64,000 nucleotides of DNA from an uncultured Paracoccus sp. Lineage in GTDB: Bacteria; Pseudomonadota; Alphaproteobacteria; Rhodobacterales; Rhodobacteraceae. Below, piece by piece: positions 51,990 through 60,962 of the stretch; within the stretch, counting starts at the first letter, position 1, and the number at the start of each line of letters is the position of its first letter. A model generated the notes under the pieces. That model searched no databases. It was not told the origin of the DNA and saw only the letters and a list, made by a program, of their open reading frames with translations. The stretch is from positions 62,001 through 126,000 of the forward strand of contig NZ_CALMYP010000057.1 of the NCBI RefSeq assembly GCF_937873615.1. Reading direction: 5' to 3'. The position numbers were made by a program, and so were the translations under genes.

Positions 51990-52976
51990 TCAGGCCGCTT
52001 CGGTTTCGTCGAGCGGGATCGGGTTGTGGCAGGCGAAGCAATGTCCCTGCCCCTGCAACTCCGGCTCGACTTTGGTGCAGACATCCTGCCGCCGCCAGCA
52101 GCGCGGGTTGAAGGAACAGCCCTGCGGCTTGTTCATGGGCGAGGGCAATTCGCCTTCCAGCTTGATGCGTTCCTTCCTCAGCGCCGGATCGGCCACCGGC
52201 GTCGCCGACAGCAGCGCCTTGGTATAGGGATGGCGCGGGGCCTCGAAGATCGCCTGTTTCGGGCCGATCTCGACCGGCTGACCGAGATAGAGCACCAGCA
52301 CCTCGTCGGCGATGTGGCGCACCACCGACAGGTCGTGGCTGATGAACAGATAGGCCAGATCCATCCGCTCCTGCAGGTCCATCAGCAGGTTCAGCACCTG
52401 GCTTTGGATGGACAGATCCAGCGCCGAGACGGGTTCGTCCAGCACCAGGATCTTGGGTTCCAGCATCAGTGCCCGGGCGACGGCGACGCGCTGACGCTGC
52501 CCGCCCGAGAACATATGCGGGTAACGCTCGAAATGTTCGGGGCGCAGGCCGACCATGGCCAGCATGTCGCGGGCGCGGGTCTCGCGCTCGGCGGCCGAAA
52601 CCTCGGGGCGGTTCAGCAGCAGCGGCTCCATCAGGGTCTGGCCGATGGTCTGGCGCGGGTTCAGGCTGCCGTAAGGGTCCTGAAAGACGATCTGGACCAT
52701 GGCCCGCAGGTCGCGGTCGCCCGAGGCGCCTTCAGGGCCGATCTTGCGCCCGCCGATGATCAGATCGCCCTCGGTCGGCGGCTCGATCATGGTCACGACG
52801 CGGGCCAGCGTCGATTTGCCCGACCCCGATTCGCCGACCACGGCCAGCGTCTTGCCCGGTGTCAGGGTGAAGCTGGCCCCGTCGAGCGCGCGCACCGTGG
52901 CATCGGGCTTCAGGAAGCCGCCCTTCACCTCGTAATGGCGTTTCAGGTTCTTCGCGGTGAGGATCGCTTCGCTCAT
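51990..52976 (-). CDS. dppF: Peptide ABC transporter ATP-binding protein DppF
   Basis: A 328-residue ABC ATPase: Walker [10 protein letters not shown], signature FSGGQRQRVAVARAL, Walker B ILVLDEPVSALD, and the oligo_HPY C-terminus with cysteine cluster GCSFNPRCWRRQDVC. It powers uptake of di- or oligopeptides with DppD. Start [10 protein letters not shown] at 52976 overlaps the dppD stop by 4 bases. The FLKPDATVRALDGASFTL linker is typical of DppF/OppF. Confidence 0.93.
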   Translation of the reverse strand: MSEAILTAKNLKRHYEVKGGFLKPDATVRALDGASFTLTPGKTLAVVGESGSGKSTLARVVTMIEPPTEGDLIIGGRKIGPEGASGDRDLRAMVQIVFQDPYGSLNPRQTIGQTLMEPLLLNRPEVSAAERETRARDMLAMVGLRPEHFERYPHMFSGGQRQRVAVARALMLEPKILVLDEPVSALDLSIQSQVLNLLMDLQERMDLAYLFISHDLSVVRHIADEVLVLYLGQPVEIGPKQAIFEAPRHPYTKALLSATPVADPALRKERIKLEGELPSPMNKPQGCSFNPRCWRRQDVCTKVEPELQGQGHCFACHNPIPLDETEAA

Positions 52977-53962
52977 GCGGCGGACTCCTTGCCGGTGGGC
53001 TGACCGTCGATCAGCGGGTAATGACACAGCGCGCGGCCCAGTTCGGGGCCGGCAGGGCTCGGACGCTGGGCGATGCAGCGCGCATCGGCGAAGCTGCAGC
53101 GGGGCGAGAACAGACAACCGGCGGGCCGGTCGAACTGGCCCGGCACGACGCCGGGAATGGTTGGCAGGCGCTTTTCGGTCGCGCGTTCCGGCAGCGCCGC
53201 CAGCAGCGCCGCCGTATAGGGGTGATGCGGGTTCTGAAACAGCCCGCCCACCTCCTGCAACTCGACCCGCTGGCCGGCATATTGCACCTGCACACGCTGC
53301 ACGGTTTCCGCCACCACGCCCATGTCATGAGTAATCAGCACCAGGGCCATGCCGGTTTCCTGCTGCAAGCCGGTCAGCAGTTCCAGAATCTGCGCCTGAA
53401 TGGTCACGTCGAGCGCCGTGGTGGGTTCGTCCGCGATCAGCAGTTTCGGCTTGTTCGCCAGTGCCATGGCGATCATGGCGCGCTGGCTCATCCCGCCGGA
53501 AAGCTGGTGCGGATAGGCCTGCAACCGCTTTTCCGGGGCCGGGATGCCGACCTGACGCATCAGTTCCACCGCGCGGTCCTGACGCTGGCTGCGCGTCATG
53601 TCGGTATGCTTGCGCAAGGATTCCTTGATCTGCCAGCCGATGGTGAAGGCCGGGTTCAGGGACGACATCGGCTCCTGAAAGATCATCGAGATGTCCTTGC
53701 CGACGATCCTGCGCCGGGCCCGCGCCGAGATGGTGCGCAGATCCTGACCGTCGAATTCCAGCTTGTCGGCGGTGACGGTGGCGGTCCAGGGCAGAAGGCC
53801 CATCAGCGCCAGCATCGAGACCGACTTGCCGGACCCGGATTCGCCGACAATCGCCAGCAGATCGCCTTCGTCCACGGTGACATCGACCCCGTCCACGGCC
53901 CGGAACTGGCCGGAATGGGTGGCGAAATCGACGCTGAGGTTACGGATTTCCAACAGGGCCAT
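52973..53962 (-). CDS. dppD: Peptide ABC transporter ATP-binding protein DppD
   Basis: A 329-residue ATPase with Walker [17 protein letters not shown], signature [15 protein letters not shown], Walker [13 protein letters not shown] and the iron-sulfur-type C-terminal cysteines in [12 protein letters not shown]. It works as a heterodimer with DppF. The gene lies 3 bases downstream of dppC and overlaps dppF by 4 bases. Confidence 0.93.
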   Translation of the reverse strand: MALLEIRNLSVDFATHSGQFRAVDGVDVTVDEGDLLAIVGESGSGKSVSMLALMGLLPWTATVTADKLEFDGQDLRTISARARRRIVGKDISMIFQEPMSSLNPAFTIGWQIKESLRKHTDMTRSQRQDRAVELMRQVGIPAPEKRLQAYPHQLSGGMSQRAMIAMALANKPKLLIADEPTTALDVTIQAQILELLTGLQQETGMALVLITHDMGVVAETVQRVQVQYAGQRVELQEVGGLFQNPHHPYTAALLAALPERATEKRLPTIPGVVPGQFDRPAGCLFSPRCSFADARCIAQRPSPAGPELGRALCHYPLIDGQPTGKESAA

Positions 53963-53965
53963 GGC

Positions 53966-54880
53966 TCAGCTCCGCTTCAGTTTCGGGTCGAGCGCGTCGC
54001 GCAGACCGTCGCCCATCAGGTTGATGGCCAGAACGGTGACAAGGATGCACAGGCCCGGGAAGGTCACCACCCACCAGGCGCTGAGGATGAACTCGCGCGC
54101 CTCGGCCAGCATGGTGCCCCATTCGGGCGTCGGCGGCTGCGCGCCCATGCCGAGAAAGCCCAGGGCCGCCGTATCCAGCACCGCGGTCGAGAAGGACAGC
54201 GCCGCCTGCACTATGATCGGTGCCAGGCAATTCGGTAGCACGGTGCGGAACATGATCCTGATCGGCCGGCCCCCGGCGACGCGGGCGGCGATGACGTAAT
54301 CCTTGGACCGCTCGGTCAGGACGGCGGCGCGGGTCAGGCGGACGAAATGCGGCTGCAGCACGATGGCGATGGCGATCATCGCATTGAGCAGGCTCGGCCC
54401 GAGGATGGCGACCAGAACGAGCGCCAGCAGCAGGCTGGGGAAGGACAGCACGATATCCATCAGCCGCATGATCAGCGTGTCCAGCCAGCGCGGCGCAAAG
54501 CCCGCGATCACCCCCAGCAGCACGCCGAGCGAGGTCGCCAGCGTCACCACCAGCAACCCGATGAAGAAGCTGAACCGCGCGCCATAGATCAGCCGCGACA
54601 ACAGATCGCGCCCGACCGCATCGGTGCCCAGAAGGAAGCGGGTCGATCCCCCTTCCTGCCAGAAGGGCGGCACCAGTTGGGCGTCGCGATATTGCGTGTC
54701 GGGGGCATAGGGGGCCAGCAGCGGCGCCAGAATGGCGACGAACAGAAAGCCCAGGAAGACGATCAGGCCGATGACCGCGCCCCGGTTCTCCTTGAACGAG
54801 GACCAGAATTCGCGCAGCCGCGAGGGCGGCGCCTTCTGGGTGCTGGCGGGGCTGGCCGGGTGGCTGGCGCTGTCGGTCAT
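53966..54880 (-). CDS. dppC: Peptide ABC transporter permease DppC
   Basis: A 304-residue inner-membrane permease with six helices. It has an N-terminal cytoplasmic tail, the motif LLGTDAVGRDLLSRLIYGARFSF and the ATPase-contact loop RVAGGRPIRIMFRTVLPNCLAPIIVQA (EAA-type), then FLGMGAQPPTPEWGTMLAEAR, as in DppC/OppC. Forms the pore with DppB. Separated by 3 bases from dppB and dppD on each side. Confidence 0.93.
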   Translation of the reverse strand: MTDSASHPASPASTQKAPPSRLREFWSSFKENRGAVIGLIVFLGFLFVAILAPLLAPYAPDTQYRDAQLVPPFWQEGGSTRFLLGTDAVGRDLLSRLIYGARFSFFIGLLVVTLATSLGVLLGVIAGFAPRWLDTLIMRLMDIVLSFPSLLLALVLVAILGPSLLNAMIAIAIVLQPHFVRLTRAAVLTERSKDYVIAARVAGGRPIRIMFRTVLPNCLAPIIVQAALSFSTAVLDTAALGFLGMGAQPPTPEWGTMLAEAREFILSAWWVVTFPGLCILVTVLAINLMGDGLRDALDPKLKRS

Positions 54881-54883
54881 GTC

Positions 54884-55891
54884 TCAGCCCTTCCGTATCT
54901 TGGGATTGATGAAGCCGTAAAGCACATCGACAATGAGATTGACGATCATCACCACGAGCGCGATCAGCAGCAGACCGCCCTGCACGACCTGATAATCGCG
55001 CCGGAAGATCGAATCGACCATCCATTTGCCGATGCCGGGCCATGAGAAGATCGTCTCGGTCAGGATCGCCCCGGCCAGCAGCGTGCCGACCGACAGCCCG
55101 ATCACCGTGACCACCGGGATCAGCGCATTGCGCAGCGCATGAACCCCGTTGACGCGCAAAGGCGACATGCCCTTGGCGCGGGCGGTGCGAACGTAATCCT
55201 CGCCCAGCACCTCCAGCATGGCGGACCGGGTCTGGCGCGCGATCACCGCGAGCGGGATCGTCGCGAGTGCTATGGTCGGCAGGATCAGATGCGAGACCGC
55301 CGAACGGAAGGCCCCGGACTGGCCCGACAGCAGACTGTCGATCAGCATGAAGCCGGTCGGCGTGTCGAAGTAATATTGCAGCCCCATCCGCCCCGAAACC
55401 GGCGTCCAGCCGAGCGTGCCGGAAAACACGATGATCAGCAGCAGCGCCCACCAGAAGATCGGCATCGAATAACCGACAAGGGCCGAAGACATCAGCGCCT
55501 GATCGAAGAACTTGCCCCGGTTCACCGCAGCGATGACCCCCGCAGGAATACCGATCAGCGTCGCCAGGACGATGGCGCAAAGCCCAAGCTCCACCGTTGC
55601 CGGGAAGAGTTGCATGAACTCGTCCAGCACCGGCCGCTTGGTCGAGAAGGAGGTGCCGAGATCGCCGTGGAAGATGCCGATCACATAGTCGATATATTGC
55701 CGCCAGACCGGCTGGTCGAAGCCGAACTGGTGCTGCAATTCGGCATAACGCTCGGCGCTGACGCCACGTTCGCCGGCCAGAAGCAGGATCGGGTCGCCCG
55801 GCAACAGGCGAATGAAGGCGAAAGCGATGACAGTCACGCCGATGAAGGTCGGAATGAAGGTCGCCAACCGGCGGATCAGAAAGCTCAGCAT
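54884..55891 (-). CDS. dppB: Peptide ABC transporter permease DppB
   Basis: A 335-residue permease with six helices. It starts MLSFLIRRLATFIPTFIGVTVIAFAFIRLLPGDP, the DppB/OppB consensus, and has the loop EDYVRTARAKGMSPLRVNGVHALRNALIPVVTVIG that contacts the ATPases. I chose ATG 55891 over 55897 since GGGA lies 7 bases upstream. The gene follows dppA with a strong hairpin in between. Confidence 0.92.
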   Translation of the reverse strand: MLSFLIRRLATFIPTFIGVTVIAFAFIRLLPGDPILLLAGERGVSAERYAELQHQFGFDQPVWRQYIDYVIGIFHGDLGTSFSTKRPVLDEFMQLFPATVELGLCAIVLATLIGIPAGVIAAVNRGKFFDQALMSSALVGYSMPIFWWALLLIIVFSGTLGWTPVSGRMGLQYYFDTPTGFMLIDSLLSGQSGAFRSAVSHLILPTIALATIPLAVIARQTRSAMLEVLGEDYVRTARAKGMSPLRVNGVHALRNALIPVVTVIGLSVGTLLAGAILTETIFSWPGIGKWMVDSIFRRDYQVVQGGLLLIALVVMIVNLIVDVLYGFINPKIRKG

Positions 55892-55922
55892 CGGCATATC
55901 CCGGGCATGGCAATAACGGAAA

Positions 55923-55951
55923 CGGCCGGGCAGCGTCACGCCGCCCGGCCG
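55923..55951 (-). terminator. Hairpin between dppA and dppB
   Basis: A 9-bp stem CGGCCGGGC/GCCCGGCCG extended by an inner GCG/CGC pair with a TCA loop lies in the 78-base gap. No T run follows. In such operons a hairpin behind the binding-protein gene keeps its mRNA more abundant than the permease part; that is inferred here. Confidence 0.7.
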
Positions 55952-55969
55952 CATAGCTTCGGGAAAAGC

Positions 55970-57556
55970 TTACTCGGTCAGGCTGACGCCATAGAAGACG
56001 TGGCCGCCGAACGGGTCGATCTTGTAGCCTTCGACCTTGTTGCTCAGCGGTTCGTTCACGACCGAATGGGCGATGGTGGCCCAGGGCGCCTGCGCCTTGA
56101 AGACGACCTGCGCCTGTTCATAGAGCTTGGTGCGCTCGGCCTGATCGGATTCGACCTTGGCCTTCTGGATCAGGTCCTCGAACTCCTCGTTGCACCATTG
56201 CGCGCGGTTGGCATTGCCGACGCCGTCGCAACCCAGCAGCACGGCCAGGAAGTTGTCCGGGTCGCCATTGTCGCCGGTCCAGCCCAGCAGAACCGCACCG
56301 TCGCGATCCACGGCCTTCGACTTGTCCAGATACTCGCCCCATTCGTAGGAGACGATCTCGACCTTGACCCCGACCTTGTCGAAATCGGCCTGGATCATCT
56401 CGGCCATGCGGCGGGCATTGGGGTTATAGGGACGCTGCACCGGCATCGCCCAGACCTTCATCGACAGATCGCTGACGCCGGCCGCTTCCAGCGCCGCCTT
56501 GGCGGCTTCCGGGTCATAGGCATCGTCGACCACGGCATCGTTATAGGACCACATGGTCGGCGGGATCGGGTTCTTGGCCACCGCACCGGCGCCCTGGAAG
56601 ATACCGTCGACGATGGCCTGCTTGTCGATGGCCATGTTCAGCGCCTTGCGCACCTCGGGCTTGTCGAAGGGCGGCTGCTGGGTGTTATAGGCCAGATAGC
56701 CCACGTTCAGGCCTTCGCGGCTGACGACATTGATGTTCGGATCGGACTTCATCGCCTCAAGATCCGCCGGGTTCGGATAGGGCATGACATGGCATTCGCC
56801 GGCCTTCAGCTTCTGATAGCGGACCGAAGCGTCGGGGGTGATGGCGAAGATCAGGTTCTCGATCGCCGCCGGTTCCTGCCAGTATTCGTCGTTGCGGGCA
56901 TAGCGGATCACCGCGTCCTTCTGGTAATCGACGAATTTGAACGGGCCGGTGCCGATGGGCTTCTGGTTGAACATCTCAGCCGTGCCGGCGGCGATCAGCT
57001 GATCGGCATATTCCTTCGACACGATCGAGGCGAAGGGCATGGCCAGGTTCGCGATCATCGGCGCCTCGGGGCGGTTCAGCACGAACTTGACGGTCATGTC
57101 GTCGACCTTCTCGATCGACTTGATCAGGTCGGGCATCGACATCGAGTTGTAATATTCATAGGTCGCCGCCGGGGTCATGGCGAAATAGGGGCTGTCTTCC
57201 TTGCCCTGACGCTCGAAGCTGAAGATCACGTCATCGGCGTTGAAATCGCGGGTCGGCGTGAAGAAGTCGGTGGTGTGGAACCTCACCCCCGGACGCAGGT
57301 GGAAGGTGTATTCCAGCCCGTCCTCGCTGACCTCCCAGCTTTCGGCCAGACCCGGCTCGGTCGCGGTCTCGCCGCGGGTGAATTCGACCAGCCCGTTCAT
57401 GACGCTGCGGGCCGAGGCGTCGAAGGTCGTGCCAGAGGTATAGAGCGCCGGGTCGAAACCCTCGGGCGAGCCTTCCGAGCAATAGACCAGGTTGGCGGCC
57501 GATGCGGCCGAACCCATCAGCATGGCGGCCAGGCTGAGTGCGACAAGCTTTTTCAT
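55970..57556 (-). CDS. dppA: Peptide ABC transporter binding protein DppA
   Basis: A 528-residue periplasmic solute-binding protein of cluster C (peptide/nickel type). It has a signal peptide (MKKLVALSLAAMLMGSAASA) and mature start ANLVYCSEGSPEGFDPALYTSGTTFDAS, very like E. coli DppA, followed by FKFVDYQKDAVIRYARNDEYW and LLGWTGDNGDPDNFLAVLLGCDG. It captures dipeptides or related compounds and may serve heme in some species. The start at 57556 has GGAG ahead (CAGGAG). First gene of the dppABCDF operon, divergent from a MarR regulator. Confidence 0.94.
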   Translation of the reverse strand: MKKLVALSLAAMLMGSAASAANLVYCSEGSPEGFDPALYTSGTTFDASARSVMNGLVEFTRGETATEPGLAESWEVSEDGLEYTFHLRPGVRFHTTDFFTPTRDFNADDVIFSFERQGKEDSPYFAMTPAATYEYYNSMSMPDLIKSIEKVDDMTVKFVLNRPEAPMIANLAMPFASIVSKEYADQLIAAGTAEMFNQKPIGTGPFKFVDYQKDAVIRYARNDEYWQEPAAIENLIFAITPDASVRYQKLKAGECHVMPYPNPADLEAMKSDPNINVVSREGLNVGYLAYNTQQPPFDKPEVRKALNMAIDKQAIVDGIFQGAGAVAKNPIPPTMWSYNDAVVDDAYDPEAAKAALEAAGVSDLSMKVWAMPVQRPYNPNARRMAEMIQADFDKVGVKVEIVSYEWGEYLDKSKAVDRDGAVLLGWTGDNGDPDNFLAVLLGCDGVGNANRAQWCNEEFEDLIQKAKVESDQAERTKLYEQAQVVFKAQAPWATIAHSVVNEPLSNKVEGYKIDPFGGHVFYGVSLTE

Positions 57557-57902
57557 TATATCAATCTCCTGTTGGACTTGGGGTGCAGTCCCGCACCCTC
57601 TGGTCATTGCACCAAGCTGCCCCATAATGAACCGTTTATGCAAGCGGCTTTGCTGCCCGAAGCACGGGCATTCAGCACCCGAAGACAGGCGTTCCGGGCA
57701 GGTTGACGACATGACGTTGCGTCACCGACCCCAGTGCTGACCCTGCGACCTTTTGAGCGAATTTGTGCTGATAGATTGGCGGTCAGGATTGACGAAACCT
57801 GATACAACATAGCTAGTGGTCCGCAGTTTTTTCGCCGTTCGTGGCATGGGCATTTAAAGCGCCGATTTCAGATCCAAAGGGTTAAGAGAAGGTTTTTCTT
57901 AT
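57557..57902. other. Divergent control region between dppA and the MarR gene
   Basis: This 346-base gap contains no credible gene. Near dppA a small hairpin GGGTGC-AGTCCC-GCACCC (57581-57598) lies in its leader. A TTGACG -35-like element is at 57789-57794 on the plus strand, but I found no good -10 element to go with it. No clear MarR palindrome was found. Confidence 0.5.
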
Positions 57903-58415
57903 ATGACTGCTCGTGACGGTATCGCCGTTCTTTCCGACCGAATCGTACTCGGCTACCTGTCGCGTGACCTGACTTTCATGACCCGCGTGCTGCGTGCCCA
58001 TGTCCGTTGGGCAAATACGAATGGCGGCGATGAAAACTCTGCCCTTGGCAGCGATGCTGCGGTGCTCAGCGTGATCGGCCTCAATCCCGGCATTTCGCAG
58101 AACGATCTGGCAAGCGCGGTGGTGCTGAAAAAATCCGCCGTCACCAAGCTGGTCAGCGACATGGAGGTCGAGGGTTTCGTGATCCGCCAAAAGCCCGAGA
58201 CGGATCGCCGTTACAACGCGCTGCGTCTAACCGCCGCAGGCCATGCCAAATGGCAACTCCTGCAAAGAGAGATGCACGCCCGTCAGGAGGCGCTTCTGGC
58301 GCCGCTCGACGGGCGCGAGCGCGACAAGCTGTTCGAGCTTCTCGGCAGGTTGGTCATCCATTATTCCGATCAACTGTCCGCCGACGGCCAGCCGCAGACC
58401 GATCAGCCCACCTGA
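57903..58415 (+). CDS. MarR family transcription regulator
   Basis: A 170-residue regulator with the MarR winged helix: AVLSVIGLNPGISQNDLASAVVLKKSAVTKLVSDMEVEGFVIRQKPETDRRYNALRLTAAG, with the D-R-R of the wing tip. The ligand is unknown. It is transcribed divergently from dppA and could control the peptide transporter. Ribosome site AGAGAAGG lies 10 bases upstream of ATG 57903. Confidence 0.9.
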   Translation: MTARDGIAVLSDRIVLGYLSRDLTFMTRVLRAHVRWANTNGGDENSALGSDAAVLSVIGLNPGISQNDLASAVVLKKSAVTKLVSDMEVEGFVIRQKPETDRRYNALRLTAAGHAKWQLLQREMHARQEALLAPLDGRERDKLFELLGRLVIHYSDQLSADGQPQTDQPT

Positions 58416-58457
58416 TCCGCCCCGAACGATCCGAGGCACTCGGCTAGCCCCCCGCGA

Positions 58458-59480
58458 TTAGCGGAAGGGCATCGCGTAAAGCAGCCCGCCCTGCGTCCAT
58501 TGCGCGTTCAGTCCGCGCGCCAGCCCGATCGGGGTCTGTTCGCCGATGGTGGCGGCGAAGATCTCGCCGTAATTGCCCGAAGCCGCGATGGCGCGCTTGG
58601 CCCAGTCGTTGCTCAGGCCCAGCATGGCGCCAAGCTCGCCCTCCGATCCCAGCAGACGCTGCACTTCGGGGTTCTTCGAGGATTTCGACAATTCCTCGAT
58701 ATTGGCCGAGGTCACGCCATATTCCTCGGCAGCGATCAGCGCGTAAAGCGTCCAGCGGACGATATCGCCCCAATTGTCGTCGCCATGGCGCACCACCGGG
58801 CCGAGCGGCTCTTTCGAGATGATCTCGGGCAGGATGATGTGATCGGCCGGATTGGCGAAGGTCGCGCGCGTGGCGGCCAGCCCCGAGGCATCCGTCGTAT
58901 AGGCATCGCAGGCGCCTGCCAGATATTGCTGCTCGCCCTCGGCATTGCTGTCGACGTTGACCGGCTGGAAGTTCATGTTGTTGGCGCGGAAGTAATCCGC
59001 AAGGTTCAGCGCCGTGGTGGTGCCGGTCTGAATACAGATCGAAGCGCCGTCCAACTCCTTGGCAGAGCTGACGCCAAGCGTGCGCGACACCATGAAGCCC
59101 TGACCGTCATAGTAGTTCACACCGGCGAATTCGATCTGCAACTCGGCATCGCGAGAGAAGGTCCAGGTGGTATTGCGCGACAGCAGATCGACCTCGCCCC
59201 CCGCCAGGTTGGAGAAGCGATCCTCTCCGCTCATGGCGCGGAACTCCACCTTGCGGGGGTCGCCCAGGACTGCCGCCGCGATGGCCTTGCAGAACGAGAC
59301 ATCGAAGCCGGTCCAGTTGCCGTTCGCATCGGGCGAGGCGAAGCCGATCAGCCCGGGATTGACGCCACAGATCACCTTGTCCCGGCCCTTCACCGCGGCA
59401 AGTGTATCACCATCGGCGGCCCGGCCCTCTGCGACAAAACCTAACACCGCCGCCATGCCGAGAATGACCGCTGTCTTCAT
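58458..59480 (-). CDS. Amino-acid ABC transporter binding protein, AapJ/BztA type
   Basis: A 340-residue periplasmic protein with a signal peptide and the general amino-acid binding protein pattern: LAAVKGRDKVICGVNPGLIGFASPDANGNWTGFDVSFCKAIAAAVLGD, VDLLSRNTTWTFSRDAEL, FAGVNYYDGQGFMV and SICIQTGTTTALNLADYFRANNMNF. It matches AapJ of rhizobia and BztA of Rhodobacter, used for broad amino-acid uptake. No aapQMP genes flank it, so it stands alone or pairs with a permease elsewhere. It is convergent with the MarR gene. Confidence 0.9.
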   Translation of the reverse strand: MKTAVILGMAAVLGFVAEGRAADGDTLAAVKGRDKVICGVNPGLIGFASPDANGNWTGFDVSFCKAIAAAVLGDPRKVEFRAMSGEDRFSNLAGGEVDLLSRNTTWTFSRDAELQIEFAGVNYYDGQGFMVSRTLGVSSAKELDGASICIQTGTTTALNLADYFRANNMNFQPVNVDSNAEGEQQYLAGACDAYTTDASGLAATRATFANPADHIILPEIISKEPLGPVVRHGDDNWGDIVRWTLYALIAAEEYGVTSANIEELSKSSKNPEVQRLLGSEGELGAMLGLSNDWAKRAIAASGNYGEIFAATIGEQTPIGLARGLNAQWTQGGLLYAMPFR

Positions 59481-59601
59481 CTATTATCCTTCCCGTTGAG
59501 GCGGCCTTTCCGCCAAGCGCTCACGGTGCGCCACACGAACCAATGCGCGACATTGTGCCGATCAACGCGGTTGCGTCAAGCGGCGGTCCGCCGATACGAA
59601 T

Positions 59602-60312
59602 TCACGAAGCCAACAGCTTCAGCAGCCTCTCGGCATTTTCCATCGCCACGAGCCGGTTCGCGGCCGCGGTCTCGGCCTCGTCGTCGCGCCCCCAGCCCTC
59701 GGCCTGAAACTCGTCGTCGACGCGCGACAGCGCATGTGCCTCGGCCGCCGTCAGCCTGCCGTCCAGCACCGCCAGCCCCAGCACCAGCGAACCGGGCAGC
59801 GTCACCAGATCGTGCAGCGCCGTCAGCCGGAAGGCATCGAGCCCGTCCAGCGGCGCGCGCAACCGTGCCAGTGCCTCGGCGTCCTGCGCCACCGGCATCA
59901 GCCCTCGGGTGGTGGTCAGCCGCGCCCCGTGGCGGGCCTCGGCCCAGTCGAGAATCGGGTCCCAGGCGGCGCATTGACGTTCATGCAGGCGCTCCGGCTC
60001 GGTCGCGCGATAGGACAGAAGATCGGTGCCGCCATATGCCGCCAGCATCTCGGCCACGGCATCGAATTGCGGTGTCACCTTCTCGATGGCGGAATTGGCG
60101 GCCCGGGTCAGCGGCATCGAGAGCGGGTCGATCACATCCTGCTGCGCCTCCCATTCTGCGGCAATGGCGCGGGCAAACGCCTCGGTCGGCAGGATCAGGG
60201 GCAGCTTGCCGGGGGTCATGACCGGCTTGCCGTCCAGCGTGACGCACCAGCCGCCCGTCGCCGGCTCGGCCGCGGCGGCTTTCCAGAACCGGCGGGCTTT
60301 CCATTCGCTCAT
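59602..60312 (-). CDS. ATP12-family F1-ATPase assembly chaperone
   Basis: A 236-residue soluble protein of the ATP12 family, which helps the F1 alpha subunit to fold or assemble in alphaproteobacteria and mitochondria. Marks include RRFWKAAAAEPATGGWCVTLDGKPVMTPGKLPLILPTEAFARAIAAEWEAQQDVIDPLSMPLTRAANSAIE and the central GTDLLSYRATEPERLHERQCAAWDPILDWA. The start at 60312 overlaps the stop of the preceding phosphatase by 4 bases. Confidence 0.92.
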   Translation of the reverse strand: MSEWKARRFWKAAAAEPATGGWCVTLDGKPVMTPGKLPLILPTEAFARAIAAEWEAQQDVIDPLSMPLTRAANSAIEKVTPQFDAVAEMLAAYGGTDLLSYRATEPERLHERQCAAWDPILDWAEARHGARLTTTRGLMPVAQDAEALARLRAPLDGLDAFRLTALHDLVTLPGSLVLGLAVLDGRLTAAEAHALSRVDDEFQAEGWGRDDEAETAAANRLVAMENAERLLKLLAS

Positions 60313-60962
60313 TGCGCCCATTCCCCGATCATCCGGGCCAGATCGGCGAAATCCTTCGCCACCGGCACATCCATCCGTTCCAGCGCCTCGGCCGGGTGAT
60401 AACCCCAGCCGACGCCAATCGCGGCTGTGCCGGCGGCGCGGGCCATGTCCATGTCGAATTCGGTATCGCCGATCATCACCGCCTCGGACGGGTCAACCCC
60501 GGCATCGGCGCAGGCCGCCAGCAGCATTTCGGGATGCGGCTTCGAGGGATGGGTATCGGCGGTGCGCAGGCTGACGAAATAGCCGCGCAACCCGTGATGC
60601 TCGATCATCGCATCGAGCCCCCGGCGCGACTTGCCGGTGGCCACGCCAAGCAGCAGGTCGTCGCGCGGCCTGAGCGCGTCGAGGCAATCGCGCGCGCCGG
60701 GATAAAGCGGGGCCTCATTGGCGATGCGGCGGGTCATGAAGGCCTGACGGTAAGCCTCGACAGCGGCCCCGCGCTGCGCCTGCGGCGCATCCGGCACCAG
60801 CCGCTCGACCGCCACATCGAGCGACAGCCCGACGATGGACAGCACCTTCTCGCGCCCGAGCGGCGCGAGGCCGACGCTGTCGAAGGCCATGTCCATGGCC
60901 CCCACGATCAACGCCTGGCTGTCGATCAGCGTGCCGTCGACATCGAAGACGACCAGTTTCAT
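60309..60962 (-). CDS. HAD-family phosphatase, phosphoglycolate phosphatase-like
   Basis: A 217-residue HAD hydrolase. Motif I is FDVDGTLIDS (Asp7 nucleophile, Asp9 acid/base), motif II is in ATGKSRRG, the lysine of motif III is in SKPHPEM, and motif IV is MIGDTEFDMDMA. The cap is the helical C1 type, as in Gph and PgmB. It overlaps atp12 downstream (ATGA) and rluC upstream. Substrate may be 2-phosphoglycolate, but this subfamily acts on many small phosphate esters. Confidence 0.85.
   Translation of the reverse strand: MKLVVFDVDGTLIDSQALIVGAMDMAFDSVGLAPLGREKVLSIVGLSLDVAVERLVPDAPQAQRGAAVEAYRQAFMTRRIANEAPLYPGARDCLDALRPRDDLLLGVATGKSRRGLDAMIEHHGLRGYFVSLRTADTHPSKPHPEMLLAACADAGVDPSEAVMIGDTEFDMDMARAAGTAAIGVGWGYHPAEALERMDVPVAKDFADLARMIGEWAQ

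Noticed and set aside
55139-57706. An 855-codon plus-strand frame opposite dppA and dppB
   Set aside because: Antisense shadow; both minus-strand genes are full-length with recognised motifs and a ribosome site.
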